A stretch of 64,000 nt of DNA from Myxococcales bacterium (GCA_020633435.1 JACKDP010000005.1:558001-622000); one strand, 5' to 3'. Positions 1 to 8,827 are shown, numbered from the stretch's first letter. Numbers and translations are program-made. The notes: generated by a model not told the origin, from the sequence alone.

Positions 1-428
1 AGGCTGGCCTCGGCGCGGACGAGCACCGCCCGATCGGCGGGCAGGTGCTTCGCGGCCGCCTGGAGCGCCGCGGTGAGCTGGGGCAGGGGGGCTTCGGTCG
101 CCTCCGCCGCGGGGTCCGCCCACGACGCGGCGGTCAGGGCCGGCGGCCGGGTGGGGGACCAGGCCGCCCGCTGTTCCGGCGCCAGCGCGGCCCAGGCCGG
201 GCCCGGATCGACCGTCAGGCGCTCGCGGCTGATCTCGACGATGACGTGGCTCGGCGGCGGGGCCTCCCGCGGGGAGCGGCGCAGATCGGGCAGGGCCTCG
301 GTGGCCACGAGGGCGACGTCCGGGATGGCGGCGGTCGGCGGCGCGGCGGCCGGGCCGGCCGGGGACGGATCGCTGCGGCAGGACCAGAGGGCCAGGGCGG
401 CAGCGGCGATGAGGGTGGTGGTGCGCAT
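1..428 (-). CDS. ExbD/TolR-like periplasmic lipoprotein (C-terminus off the left edge)
   Basis: An open minus-strand frame starts at ATG 428 and runs off the window. The N-terminus is a lipoprotein signal (MRTTTLIAAAALALWSC, with Cys17 as the predicted lipidation site), followed by a Pro/Ala linker. From about residue 61 a VIVEISRERLTVD strand, and later a helix-strand stretch ending in DRAVLVRAEA, resemble the periplasmic fold of ExbD/TolR. Normal ExbD has an N-terminal membrane helix; here a lipid anchor would replace it. It is divergent from the MopE-like lipoprotein gene at 544, so the 115-bp gap must hold both promoters. The lipoprotein call is firm; the ExbD likeness rests on a short pattern only. 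Confidence 0.6.
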   Translation of the reverse strand, partial: MRTTTLIAAAALALWSCRSDPSPAGPAAAPPTAAIPDVALVATEALPDLRRSPREAPPPSHVIVEISRERLTVDPGPAWAALAPEQRAAWSPTRPPALTAASWADPAAEATEAPLPQLTAALQAAAKHLPADRAVLVRAEAS

Positions 429-543
429 CGCGCAAGGGTGCAAAGGATGCCCGGCCGGGGCAAGCCTCGACTCGACGTCGCCGCGTGGCAGCGAATCGGC
501 TACCCTGCCGGCCATCACCGGTGGGGTCGATCCGGGGGGGATC

Positions 544-3255
544 ATGACGAGCGTGAGGCTGGGGCTGCTGGGGGTGCTGCTGGGCCTGGGGTGGGCCTGC
601 GACGACGGCGGCGGGGGCGCGGGCGACGCGGCTCCCGGCGACGACGCGGTCGTCACCGCGGACATGCGGGCCGGCGAGATCGACGGCGGCGGCCAGCCCG
701 ACGGGGCCCGCCCCGATGGGTCCCGACCGGACGGCAGCCCACCGGCGGACGCCGGGGACGCGGCGCGCCCCCCCGTGGACGCCCTGGTGGAGGATGCCCG
801 GGTGGGCGACGCCAGCGGCGAAGACGCGGCCGGTCGCGACGCCAGCGTCGAGGACGCCGCCGTGGACGCGACCCCGGACGAGGGCGTCAGCCCGTGCCCG
901 GATGGGCGGCGCCCCCGGCCCGAGATCTGCGACGGCGTGGACGATGACTGTGACGGCGCCATCGACGAGGGCCTGGGCCTGGCCGACGCCTGCGAGGGCA
1001 TCGGGCGCTGCGGCGTGGGCTTCATCGAGTGCGACGACGAGGGCGGCGTGCGCTGCAGCACCGACCCCGGCGGCAGCACCAGCCAGGCCGGCGTGGAGCG
1101 CTGCAACGGCGTCGACGACGACTGCGACGGGGTGACCGACGAAGATCCCAATGCGTTCGCCCAGGCCTGCTACGAGGGCCTCCCCGGCACCGAAGGCGTC
1201 GGAGAATGTCGAGCTGGGACGCGGGTTTGCGTGGACGGCCGGCTGGGCGAGTGCGTAGATCAGCGGGTCACGTCCCCCGAGGTCTGCAACGGCCGCGATG
1301 ACGACTGTGACGGCAGCACCGACGAGGACCAGGCGGCGGGCGAGCAGGCCTGCGGCCAGGGCGTGTGCCGGGAGGCCTCGACGCCCGGCGGCTGCGTGGG
1401 CGGGCGCGAGGTGGCCTGCCGGCCCGGGCCGCCCACCGGCGACGACGCCGACTGCGACGCCATCGATGACGACTGCGATGGCCGGGTGGACGAGGGCTAC
1501 GCGCCGCTGGCCGGCTGCGGCGTGGGCGTCTGCGCCGACCGGGCCCGCCCGGGGCGCTGCGAGGCGGGCATCGAGGTGCCCTGCGCCCCGGCCCCGCCGG
1601 CCCAGAACGACCTGGCCTGCGATGGCGCCGATGACGACTGCGACGGCCGCACCGACGAGGACTACCAGCCGGTGACGTGCGGGACGGGCGTCTGCCGCGA
1701 GGGCGCCCAGGCTTCCGCCTGCGTGGGCGGCGTCGAGCGCATCTGCATGCCCGGCCCGCCCGATGGCGACGACGCCGACTGCGACGGCCGCGACAACGAC
1801 TGCGATGGCCGCGTCGACGAGGGCTACCGCCCGGTGGTGGCCTGCGGGGACGGCGTCTGCGCCCAGAACCCCCAGCCGAGCCGGTGCGACAACGGCCGCG
1901 AGGTGCCCTGCCAGCCGGGCCTGCCCATCGGCGGCGATCTGGACTGCAACGGCGTCGACGACGACTGCGATGGCCGCACCGATGAAGGCTACGTCGTCGA
2001 CCGAAGCTGCGGGCGGGGGGTCTGCGCGGCCAACGCGCTGCCCTCGTTCTGCCAGGACGGGGTGGCGACGCCCTGCCGTCCGGGGCCGCCGGCGGCCGCC
2101 GTCGATGACGACTGCGACGGCCTGGACAGCGACTGCGACGGCGTGATCGACGACGAGGTGGTGCGGCTCATCGGCGGCGAGCAGCGCATCACCGACCACG
2201 GGCTCGGGGCCATCCAGCCCTCGCTGGCCCGCAGCGGCGACACCTATGGCCTGGTCTGGAGCGACAACCGCGACGCGAGCGCCGAGCTGTACTACCAGCG
2301 GCTCGATCAGGCCGGGCAGCCGGTCGGGGCGGCCGTGCGGCTCCAGCTCATCGCCGGCGCGAAGCTGCGCCCGACCATCGCGCCGGACGGGGCGGGAGGC
2401 TTCGGGGTGGCGTGGCACAACACGCGGACGGGGCGGGCCCAGGTGCACTTCGCGCGCATCGCGGCCGATGGCTCCATCCTGGTGCCGGACCTGCGGCTGG
2501 TGGAGACCCAGGCCAACGCGTTCAACCCGCGCATCGACTTCAACGGCGAGGACTTCGCCATCGTGTGGAGCGACCAGCGGACGGGCACGGACCAGGTGCG
2601 GCTGCAGCGACTCTCGGCGGTCGGCGTGCCGCTGGGCGACGCCCTCGTGGTCTCGCAGGGCGAGGAGCCGGCTACGGTGCCCACCGTCGCGCACCGCGGG
2701 GCGGCGCGGGCGGTGGCCTACAACATTGATCGGCAAGGGGATTTCGACATCGTGCTGCAGCCGGTGGGGGCCGACGGGGCGCCCCAGGGGGCGCGCCAGA
2801 TCGTCAGCGCCGGCATGGGGAACAGCAACGCGCCCACCCTCGCGCCGTCGCCGAACGGCTGGGCCGTCGGCTGGTACGACACCCGCGACGACAACACCGA
2901 GATCTACGCGGCCCTCGCTGGCGCCAACGGGGCGCGGATCGGCGCCGAGATCCGCATCACCAACGACCTGCGGCCCTCGTTCCTGCCCGCGCTGGTGGCG
3001 GCGGGCGGCGGCTATGGGCTGGCGTGGTCGGACCGGCGGACGGGCAACGACGAGATCTGGTTCCAGCACCTCGACGCCCAGCTGCAGCCCTTCGGCCAGC
3101 CCGAGCGCATCAGCGTCGGCCCCGACGCCTCGTTCGGGGCCACGGTCGTCTACACCGCGGGGACGTTCGCCCTCGGCTGGTACGATCGCCGGCACGGGCC
3201 CGACGAGATCTACTTCGGCCTGGGGCCCATCGGCTGCGCGCCGCCGGCGCCCTGA
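544..3255 (+). CDS. MopE-like lipoprotein with eight DDDCDG repeats and a C-terminal repeat domain
   Basis: The chosen ATG at 544 follows a GGGGGG stretch and gives 903 aa with a clear lipoprotein signal (LLGLGWAC). An in-frame extension upstream lacks signal-peptide character. After an Asp/Gly/Pro-rich linker with repeated VEDA/GDA units, residues ~130-535 hold eight Cys-rich units of the type CDGVDDDCDGxxDE. These are the Asp/Cys motif of MopE-type and many myxobacterial surface proteins, often described as metal-binding. Residues ~540-900 form at least five repeats beginning W(S/Y)D(N/T/R)R and containing a YxxxLD/DEIW strand, probably a beta-propeller. It is likely an outer-membrane-anchored extracellular binding protein; the ligand is unknown. 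Confidence 0.85.
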   Translation: MTSVRLGLLGVLLGLGWACDDGGGGAGDAAPGDDAVVTADMRAGEIDGGGQPDGARPDGSRPDGSPPADAGDAARPPVDALVEDARVGDASGEDAAGRDASVEDAAVDATPDEGVSPCPDGRRPRPEICDGVDDDCDGAIDEGLGLADACEGIGRCGVGFIECDDEGGVRCSTDPGGSTSQAGVERCNGVDDDCDGVTDEDPNAFAQACYEGLPGTEGVGECRAGTRVCVDGRLGECVDQRVTSPEVCNGRDDDCDGSTDEDQAAGEQACGQGVCREASTPGGCVGGREVACRPGPPTGDDADCDAIDDDCDGRVDEGYAPLAGCGVGVCADRARPGRCEAGIEVPCAPAPPAQNDLACDGADDDCDGRTDEDYQPVTCGTGVCREGAQASACVGGVERICMPGPPDGDDADCDGRDNDCDGRVDEGYRPVVACGDGVCAQNPQPSRCDNGREVPCQPGLPIGGDLDCNGVDDDCDGRTDEGYVVDRSCGRGVCAANALPSFCQDGVATPCRPGPPAAAVDDDCDGLDSDCDGVIDDEVVRLIGGEQRITDHGLGAIQPSLARSGDTYGLVWSDNRDASAELYYQRLDQAGQPVGAAVRLQLIAGAKLRPTIAPDGAGGFGVAWHNTRTGRAQVHFARIAADGSILVPDLRLVETQANAFNPRIDFNGEDFAIVWSDQRTGTDQVRLQRLSAVGVPLGDALVVSQGEEPATVPTVAHRGAARAVAYNIDRQGDFDIVLQPVGADGAPQGARQIVSAGMGNSNAPTLAPSPNGWAVGWYDTRDDNTEIYAALAGANGARIGAEIRITNDLRPSFLPALVAAGGGYGLAWSDRRTGNDEIWFQHLDAQLQPFGQPERISVGPDASFGATVVYTAGTFALGWYDRRHGPDEIYFGLGPIGCAPPAP

Positions 3256-3267
3256 TCAGGGGCTGGC

Positions 3268-4479
3268 TCAGCCCGTGTAGCGGACCAGCCAGAACTGCAG
3301 CTCCGCCCCGCCGCCGAGGCGGGAGAGGCCGTCGCGGCGGATGACGGCCGCGGCCTGGCTGGCCTGCGCGAAGGCGGGCGCCACGTCGGCGTCGGCGGGA
3401 TCGGCCGCCTCGACGGCCACGCGGCAGTGCCCCCCGTCCTCGCCCGGCCGGCCCGGGTGGTCCACGAACAGCAGGTCGCCGGGCTGCACCAGCCCGAGCA
3501 GCTCCGCGATCTCGGCGTCCTGGGCGGTGCCGGTCAGGGGCTGCGTCTCGTCGTCGGGGTCGCGGTGATCGAGGGCCTGGACCATCTTCCAGCCGCGCAG
3601 CGCCGCGAGGCGCGGGCCGAACTTCTCGGCGCGGGGGAAGTGGCGCGTCGGGGAGGGCGGGTTGAACTGGAAGCTCGACACCGGTACCTCGGCCACCGCG
3701 AGCGTGGTGCCGGCGAAGATGTTGCACTTCCAGTAGCTGGTGCCCGGGCGCAGGCCGTAGGAGACGTTGCCCGGGATGTCGATGCGCCCGGCGAAGACCG
3801 CCTCGGTGCCGAACAGGCGGCCGAAGTAGCGGTACGCCTTGCCGCGGACGGTCGCGGTGAAGGGCGCGTCCTCGGTGGCCTCGATGATGGCGCGGGCGGT
3901 CTCGACGATGCGCCGGGCGCTCGGCGACGTGCGCTCGGCGGGCGCGACGGCCTGGAACAGGTCGACGGCCGGCGCGCCCTTCAGGGCGTCGAGGAGGCCC
4001 CGGGCCACCTGGGCGCCGACCTTCCCGTCGACCGCCAGGCCATGGGCGCGCTGCCAGGCCGCGATCGCCGCCATCGTCTCCTGGCCGTAGTCGCCGTCGG
4101 CGCCCCAGCCGGCGAGCCGCAGGGCCGCGTCGGTGCCGGGCACGCGGGCGGCCACCGCCTGGAGGGCCCGCTGGACGAGGCGGACGGTGGCGCCGTCGGC
4201 GTGGCCGGGGGCGAGGACGTCGGTGCCCCCGAGGGCGGCCTGGAAGCCCGCGTCGCCGCTGAGATCTGCGGCGGTGATGGGGGCGGGGATCTCCGTCCGG
4301 GCCAGGCCCTCGTGCACCAGCACGGTGCCCATGCCGTCGCCGAGCAGATCGATCCCCTGCTGGGCCACGATGCGCAGCTCGCGGACGGGGCGGTCATCGA
4401 AGGCGGCCCAGGCGCTGCTGGCCGAGACGGGGAGCGCGGTGAGGGCGTCGCGGAAGAACTTCGGGAGCGGACCAGCCAT
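3268..4479 (-). CDS. Peptidoglycan-binding protein with NlpC/P60- or CHAP-like C-terminal domain
   Basis: 403 aa, ATG preceded by GGAG at 7-nt spacing. Residues ~97-168 match a PG_binding_1 repeat (GADGDYGQETMAAIAAWQRAHGL...VDGKVG). The C-terminal half has the layout of a cysteine amidase: a candidate nucleophile Cys near residue 252 (YWKCNIFAG), a PGDLLFVDHPG strand, then GGHCRVAV with a candidate catalytic His near 351. No signal peptide is visible, which is odd for a cell-wall hydrolase and suggests a different export route or a cytoplasmic or phage-like role. It converges with the MopE-like gene with only 12 bp between the stops. Family assignment of the C-terminal domain is by motif order only. 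Confidence 0.6.
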   Translation of the reverse strand: MAGPLPKFFRDALTALPVSASSAWAAFDDRPVRELRIVAQQGIDLLGDGMGTVLVHEGLARTEIPAPITAADLSGDAGFQAALGGTDVLAPGHADGATVRLVQRALQAVAARVPGTDAALRLAGWGADGDYGQETMAAIAAWQRAHGLAVDGKVGAQVARGLLDALKGAPAVDLFQAVAPAERTSPSARRIVETARAIIEATEDAPFTATVRGKAYRYFGRLFGTEAVFAGRIDIPGNVSYGLRPGTSYWKCNIFAGTTLAVAEVPVSSFQFNPPSPTRHFPRAEKFGPRLAALRGWKMVQALDHRDPDDETQPLTGTAQDAEIAELLGLVQPGDLLFVDHPGRPGEDGGHCRVAVEAADPADADVAPAFAQASQAAAVIRRDGLSRLGGGAELQFWLVRYTG

Positions 4480-4564
4480 GAGGGATCTCCGGGGATGAGG
4501 GGGGCGCGGCGGATGGACGGCAGGGTAGCGCGCTTTTCCCGGAGAGCGGCCCGAAAACCGGGCC

Positions 4565-5506
4565 TCAGCGCAGGAGCGGGTGGCCGTCGGTGCCGGCGTG
4601 GGTCGTCGGCGTGTTGCGGATCTGGTGGACGAGCGCGATGGACGCGCGGGCGTCGTCCACCCCGAAGCCGCCTCCGGCCAGGACGTCCTCGTAGACGCGG
4701 GTGTGCAGGTCGTCGAAGCCGGTCGAGAAGTCGAAGGCCTGGTCGCCCAGCGTGAGGGCGCGCAGCGCGTGCTGGCCCCGGGCGCGGGAGGCCTCGGGCA
4801 GATCCTCGTAGGCCACCGAGAGGAACCAGCGGACGCGGGCGCCGGGCAGCTCCAGCGTGCCGGCGACGCGGCGATCGTCCTGCAGGTGCACGGCGCTGCG
4901 CTCGACCGGGCCGAAGAGCCAGAGGAGCAGGTCGAAGAAGTGGATGCCGATGTTCATGGGGAGCGAGCCCGACTTCTCGGGGTCGCCCTTCCAGGAGTGG
5001 TGGTACCAGGGCCCGCGGCGGGTGATGTAGGTCAGCTCGACGTCCATGCGCTCGCCGCCCGCCCGCGCCGCCAGCTCGGCCTTGAGGGCCTGCACGGCGG
5101 GGTGCAGCCGAAGCTGCAGGACGGTGTAGATGCGGCGGCCGTACTCCTGCTCGAGCTGCAGGAGCTGGTCGAGGTTCCACGGGCTGATGACGAGCGGCTT
5201 CTCGCAGAGGGCGTGGGCGTGCACGCGCAGGGCGAGGCGGCAGTGGGCGTCATGCAGGTAGTTGGGCGAGCAGATGGAGATGTACTCGACGGGCTGGTCG
5301 CCGCTGCGGCGCCGCAGCTTCTCCAGGTGGCGGTCGAAGCGCTCCACCTCGGTGAAGAAGCGGCAGTCGGGGAAGTAGCGGTCCAGGACGCCGACGCCGT
5401 CGTAGGGATCGCAGGCCGCGACGAGCTCGTTGCCCGTCTCGCGGATGGCCTTCATGTGGCGGGGGGCGACGAAACCGGCGGCCCCCAGCATGCCGAAGCG
5501 CTTCAT
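4565..5506 (-). CDS. Gfo/Idh/MocA-family NAD-dependent dehydrogenase, WlbA/WbpB-like
   Basis: 313 aa. The ATG at 5506 is preferred over the in-frame GTG six bases upstream because it has GGAGG at 5-nt spacing. The N-terminal Rossmann motif MLGAAGFVAPRHMKAI, the SICSPNYLHDAHCRLAL stretch and ALCEKPLV (the family Glu-Lys-Pro active-site motif) are diagnostic. The pattern HMKAIRETGNELVAACDP plus FFTEVERFDRHLEKL closely recalls the UDP-GlcNAc(A) 3-dehydrogenases WlbA/WbpB, which make diamino-uronic sugars for surface glycans. No other sugar genes adjoin it, so the substrate is unproven. It is transcribed toward the amidase-like gene, with an 85-bp gap. Confidence 0.8.
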   Translation of the reverse strand: MKRFGMLGAAGFVAPRHMKAIRETGNELVAACDPYDGVGVLDRYFPDCRFFTEVERFDRHLEKLRRRSGDQPVEYISICSPNYLHDAHCRLALRVHAHALCEKPLVISPWNLDQLLQLEQEYGRRIYTVLQLRLHPAVQALKAELAARAGGERMDVELTYITRRGPWYHHSWKGDPEKSGSLPMNIGIHFFDLLLWLFGPVERSAVHLQDDRRVAGTLELPGARVRWFLSVAYEDLPEASRARGQHALRALTLGDQAFDFSTGFDDLHTRVYEDVLAGGGFGVDDARASIALVHQIRNTPTTHAGTDGHPLLR

Positions 5507-5568
5507 CGACACCTCCGACGCTGGCGCGGCCCGGCATGGTGGGGGATTGGCGGACGGTGCGCCAGACC

Positions 5569-6717
5569 CTAGGGGAACTTGCTGAACTTGTTGGGGATTT
5601 CGAGATCGTCGTCGCGGCGGCCGCCGATGGGAGCCCGGCCGAGCTGCTGCAGGCGGGTGAGGTTGGCCCGCACGACGGGGTGCTCCGGGCGCAGGCGCCG
5701 GGCTTCGTCGAAGGCCCGCCAGGCCAGGGCATAGTCGCGGGCGAGGAGGGCGTCGAGGCCCTCGTCCATGAGGGCGTTGAAGCCGTCATCGGGCGGGGCG
5801 ATCTCCTCGACCTCCGCCGCGACCTCTTCCTCGACCACCTCGACCACCTCGACCTCGTTGTACTCGAGCAGCTCGATGCTGTCCCCCGGCCCGGGCTGCA
5901 TCGTCGCCGCGGGCGGGCGGGCCGAGAAGGGCGGCAGGCTGTCGTCGAGGACGAAGCCGGGCGGCGGCGGGGTGGCCTCGACCGCGAAGTCGGCCACCTC
6001 GGAGGCCTCGAGGGCGGCGAGCAGCTCGTCCAGGTCGGGCTGCTCGCGCAGGCGCTCGTCGTGCCGACGGCAAGCGTCCAGGAGGACGGCGTCGATGCTG
6101 CGGTGGATCTCGCGGGGGCCCGCCTCGCCAGCGAGGGCCTCCACCTCGACGCTGCAGTCGGCCGCGAAGGCCAGCTCGGTGACGGCCTCCTCGCCGCGCA
6201 GGTCGCCATGGCGAGCCGCCCAGAGCTGGCCGCGGAAGATGCGCAGCCAGCCGGTGCACTCGCCGGCGCAGACGAGCCGGATGGTCATGGAGTGGCGGCC
6301 GATGCCGGCCATCTGCAGGTACTCGGCCACGGTGAAGGGCGCCCGGCGGTGCTCGCGGCTGCTCTCGAGCTGCTGCATGACCTTCTCGCGCAGCACGGCC
6401 ATGGGCAGCGGCTTCTCGAAGACCTCGACGCCGGGGCGGTCGGGGATGCGATCGCGGAAGCGGCCCAGGTAGGCCGTCACGAAGATCACGGGGATGTGCA
6501 GGTTGCTGCGGTCCAGCTCGGCCAGCAGGCCGACGCCGCTCTCGTCCGGCAGGCTGACGTCCGACACCACGAGGGCCGGCCGCTCCTCGACCATGAGCGC
6601 GCGCGCTTCTGAAAATCGACCTGCTTCAACGACTTCCACGCCGGGGAGGCGACGCAGACTGCGGACCATGGAGTCCCGCAGCATCTGTTCGTCTTCGACC
6701 ACCATCACCAGCGACAT
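5569..6717 (-). CDS. Response regulator: REC, DUF4388-like domain, C-terminal TPR-like region
   Basis: 382 aa from ATG 6717. Residues 1-120 are a receiver domain with acidic pocket E8/D9, phospho-acceptor D53 (VVSDVSLPDESG), T81 and K102 (VFEKPLP). Residues ~130-240 (FTVAEYLQMAGIGRHSMTI...GWLRIFRGQLWAARHG) match the PatA/DUF4388 domain found fused to receivers in myxobacteria. After an acidic linker rich in EVVEVVEEE, the last ~60 residues form one TPR-like helix pair. There is no DNA-binding or enzymatic output domain, so the output is probably protein-protein interaction. It lies 80 bp downstream of the histidine kinase on the same strand and is its likely partner. Confidence 0.85.
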   Translation of the reverse strand: MSLVMVVEDEQMLRDSMVRSLRRLPGVEVVEAGRFSEARALMVEERPALVVSDVSLPDESGVGLLAELDRSNLHIPVIFVTAYLGRFRDRIPDRPGVEVFEKPLPMAVLREKVMQQLESSREHRRAPFTVAEYLQMAGIGRHSMTIRLVCAGECTGWLRIFRGQLWAARHGDLRGEEAVTELAFAADCSVEVEALAGEAGPREIHRSIDAVLLDACRRHDERLREQPDLDELLAALEASEVADFAVEATPPPPGFVLDDSLPPFSARPPAATMQPGPGDSIELLEYNEVEVVEVVEEEVAAEVEEIAPPDDGFNALMDEGLDALLARDYALAWRAFDEARRLRPEHPVVRANLTRLQQLGRAPIGGRRDDDLEIPNKFSKFP

Positions 6718-6797
6718 GGCGACCTTGCCCCCTGCTCAATACAGTACCAGTGTGTCCGCTGCGGCGATAATGTCAACGCTTGTCTACGGCGACATGG

Positions 6798-7907
6798 CTA
6801 CTCCTCAGGTTTAACCGGATCGTGGACGTCGATGGGGCCGAGCCCGCTGCGCCGTGAGCTCGGGAGCGCGCCCATCATCGGCATCGCGGGCACCGGCAGC
6901 TCGATGCTCACCCGGGTGCCCTGGCCGGGGGCGCTGTCGATGATCAGGCGCCCGTCGGCCTCCTCGACGGCCTCCCGGCAGACCACCAGGCCCAGCCCGC
7001 TGCCGTTGGAGCGGGTGGTGAAGAAGGGCCGGGTGCACTCGGCCAGCACCTCGGGCGTCATGCCGCGGCCGTCGTCGGTGACCCGCAGCAGCAGCACCTC
7101 CGGCGAGCGCGGCCGGAGGCTCACCTTGATGTGGCCGCCGTGCCGGCAGGCGTAGATGGCGTTGCTGAGCAGGTTGAAGACGATGGCCTTCACCACGGCC
7201 GGGTCGAAGGGCAGCAGCGGCAGGGCGTGCACGTCGATGTGCAAGGTGATGCCCGACTGGTGGGCCAGGCGGTCCATGATGCGGGCCACCTCGTGCACGG
7301 CCCGATCGATGGCCGCGCCCTGCTGGACGCGCAGGCGGCGGCCGCCCACGCCGATGCCCTGGAACACGAGGCTCATGCGCCGCAGCTCGGCGAGGACGGT
7401 GTGCAGCGACTCGGTGAGCTCCGCGTCACCCCGCGGCTCCGCCTCCTCCAGCAGGACCTCGACGGCCAGCGTCACGGCCGCCAGGGGGTTGCGCAGCTCG
7501 TGGAGCACCGTGGGCAGGACCTCGTCGACCGTCGCGAGCTGGAGGAGGCGGTCGCGCTCGGTGCGGGTGCGGACCTGCGCGGTGATGTCCTGGAAGAGGA
7601 GGATGAAGCTGCCGTCCGCGCCCTCGGAGATCTCGTAGCCCACCTCGACGGTGCCGCCCGCACGCTGCAGCGTGATGGACTGCGAGCGCTCGCCCGAGCG
7701 CGCCTGGCCGATGAGGGTGCTCATGGGGCCGAGCCAGACCCCGAGATCGGGGACGGCTCCGCCCTCGACTTCGAGGATGCGGGCGGCGGCAGGGTTGCTC
7801 AGGAGGACACGGCCCGTCGCGTCGCAGACGATGATCCCGGCACGCAGGCCTTGAATGGCCGCATGCGCCCAGCCGGCAGAGGGACCACCATGGGCGTCGT
7901 CGGTCAG
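6798..7907 (-). CDS. PAS-domain sensor histidine kinase, probable CTG start
   Basis: The kinase frame is open back to the globin stop at 7917-7919. The only ATG is at 7724, inside the PAS domain. The stretch before it (AAIQGLRAGIIVCDATG, then LSNPAAARILE) is typical PAS sequence, so the gene must start earlier. No ATG, GTG or TTG exists there. A CTG at 7907 sits 5 nt after a perfect GGAGG that overlaps the globin stop, giving 369 aa. Domains: PAS ~20-110; dimerisation helix with H136 (HELRNPL); HATPase with the N-box (VFNLLSNAIYA), the DDGRGM motif and GSGLGL. No membrane segment is seen. It is a cytosolic kinase, probably reading the globin or Roadblock protein encoded upstream. Confidence 0.85.
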   Translation of the reverse strand: MTDDAHGGPSAGWAHAAIQGLRAGIIVCDATGRVLLSNPAAARILEVEGGAVPDLGVWLGPMSTLIGQARSGERSQSITLQRAGGTVEVGYEISEGADGSFILLFQDITAQVRTRTERDRLLQLATVDEVLPTVLHELRNPLAAVTLAVEVLLEEAEPRGDAELTESLHTVLAELRRMSLVFQGIGVGGRRLRVQQGAAIDRAVHEVARIMDRLAHQSGITLHIDVHALPLLPFDPAVVKAIVFNLLSNAIYACRHGGHIKVSLRPRSPEVLLLRVTDDGRGMTPEVLAECTRPFFTTRSNGSGLGLVVCREAVEEADGRLIIDSAPGQGTRVSIELPVPAMPMMGALPSSRRSGLGPIDVHDPVKPEE

Positions 7908-7916
7908 GGCGACCTC

Positions 7917-8462
7917 CTACTTGCGCGGCGGCATCTTGATGACGTTCTCGATCAGCTTGCGACCCATCCCCGTGAACTTCGAGAGACGGCTGAGGCGCTC
8001 CTCCGCGTAGGCGAAGTTGATCAGCAGCAGATCCAGGTCGCAGATGCGGATGAGCGCCTGGCTCTTGGCCGCGCGCTCCGCCGCATCGGCGTAGTTCTCG
8101 GAGATCACGGCGATCAGCTGGGTGCGGATGATGCTCATGACCGCCTCGACCCAGTGCGGCTCGATGCCCTGGACGACGTGGACCTCCCCGATCTTGATCC
8201 GCGACTTGAAGTAGGCCTCGCCGTAGTCCCCCGCGACGAGCTGGCGCATGTACATGCCGTGCGTTCGCTTCAGGTTGTCGACTCGCCCCTCGATGACCCT
8301 GGCCGTCTCGGGGACCGACTCGAGGACCCCGTAGAAGTGATCGGTCACGACCCCGCCGTGGGCCTCGATGAGGCCGGCGAGGTCGACGAGGTGGGCCGCG
8401 TCCGCGTCGGTGAAGCCGACGAAGTTCTTGGCCCACTCGAACTGCGAGACCTCGATGTCCAT
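7917..8462 (-). CDS. Stand-alone sensor globin (globin-coupled-sensor/protoglobin type)
   Basis: 181 aa. The pattern FTDADAAHLVDLAGLIEAH, then VVTDHFYGVLES, RVDNLKRTHGMYMRQLVAGDYGE, and RIKIGEVHVVQGIEPHWV is that of globin-coupled sensors. H95 in KIGEVH is the expected proximal haem ligand. The length fits a single globin domain with no attached transducer, so the partner must be separate. The start ATG overlaps the Roadblock stop (TGATG), and the stop is 9 bp before the kinase start, implying translational coupling. It is likely an O2, NO or redox sensor feeding the adjacent kinase/regulator pair (inference). Confidence 0.88.
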   Translation of the reverse strand: MDIEVSQFEWAKNFVGFTDADAAHLVDLAGLIEAHGGVVTDHFYGVLESVPETARVIEGRVDNLKRTHGMYMRQLVAGDYGEAYFKSRIKIGEVHVVQGIEPHWVEAVMSIIRTQLIAVISENYADAAERAAKSQALIRICDLDLLLINFAYAEERLSRLSKFTGMGRKLIENVIKMPPRK

Positions 8463-8827
8463 CAGATCACCTTCTGCACCTGGGCCGCGGCACGCTGGGT
8501 GTCGAGGAAGATCAGGCCGAGCTTGGCGGTCCGGGACGCCATGACCAGCAGGAGGGTGTTCTCGGACGCCTGGAACATGATGGCGTAGCCGTTCTTCCCC
8601 TTCACGAAGACCTGCTCGACCTCGCCGCGCTCGAGCTCTTCGGCGGCGCGGATGCCGAGGCTGGCCAGGGTGGCGGTCATGCCGGCGACGCGGGTCTCGT
8701 CGATGTGCTGAGGCAGCGCGCTGGCGATCATGAGGCCGTCTTCCGACACCAGGGCGCAGGCCTCCACGTCGGGGGTGCCGGCCTGGAGGTTCCGCAGGAT
8801 GCGGTTGACGCTTTCCATACGAGACAT
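8462..8827 (-). CDS. Roadblock/LC7-domain protein (MglB-like fold)
   Basis: 121 aa, ATG preceded by AAGGAG at 6-nt spacing. The whole protein is one Roadblock/LC7 domain: helix RILRNLQAGTPDVEACALVSEDGLMIAS, then TLASLGIRAAEELERGEVEQVFVKGKNGYAIMF and the helix at the C-terminus. In myxobacteria such proteins act on small Ras-like GTPases (MglB on MglA) or as adaptors. No GTPase gene is next to it, so an adaptor role between the globin and the kinase is possible. It overlaps the globin gene. Confidence 0.88.
   Translation of the reverse strand: MSRMESVNRILRNLQAGTPDVEACALVSEDGLMIASALPQHIDETRVAGMTATLASLGIRAAEELERGEVEQVFVKGKNGYAIMFQASENTLLLVMASRTAKLGLIFLDTQRAAAQVQKVI

Noticed and set aside
930..2160. 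Regular DNA repeats that could suggest CRISPR or satellite DNA
   Set aside because: They are codon repeats of the DDDCDG protein units, degenerate at third positions and inside one open frame.
6741..6776. TTGACA-like box (minus strand, 6776-6771) before the response regulator gene
   Set aside because: No acceptable -10 box at 16-18 bp; the nearest TACTGT is 24 bp away. Not reported as a promoter.
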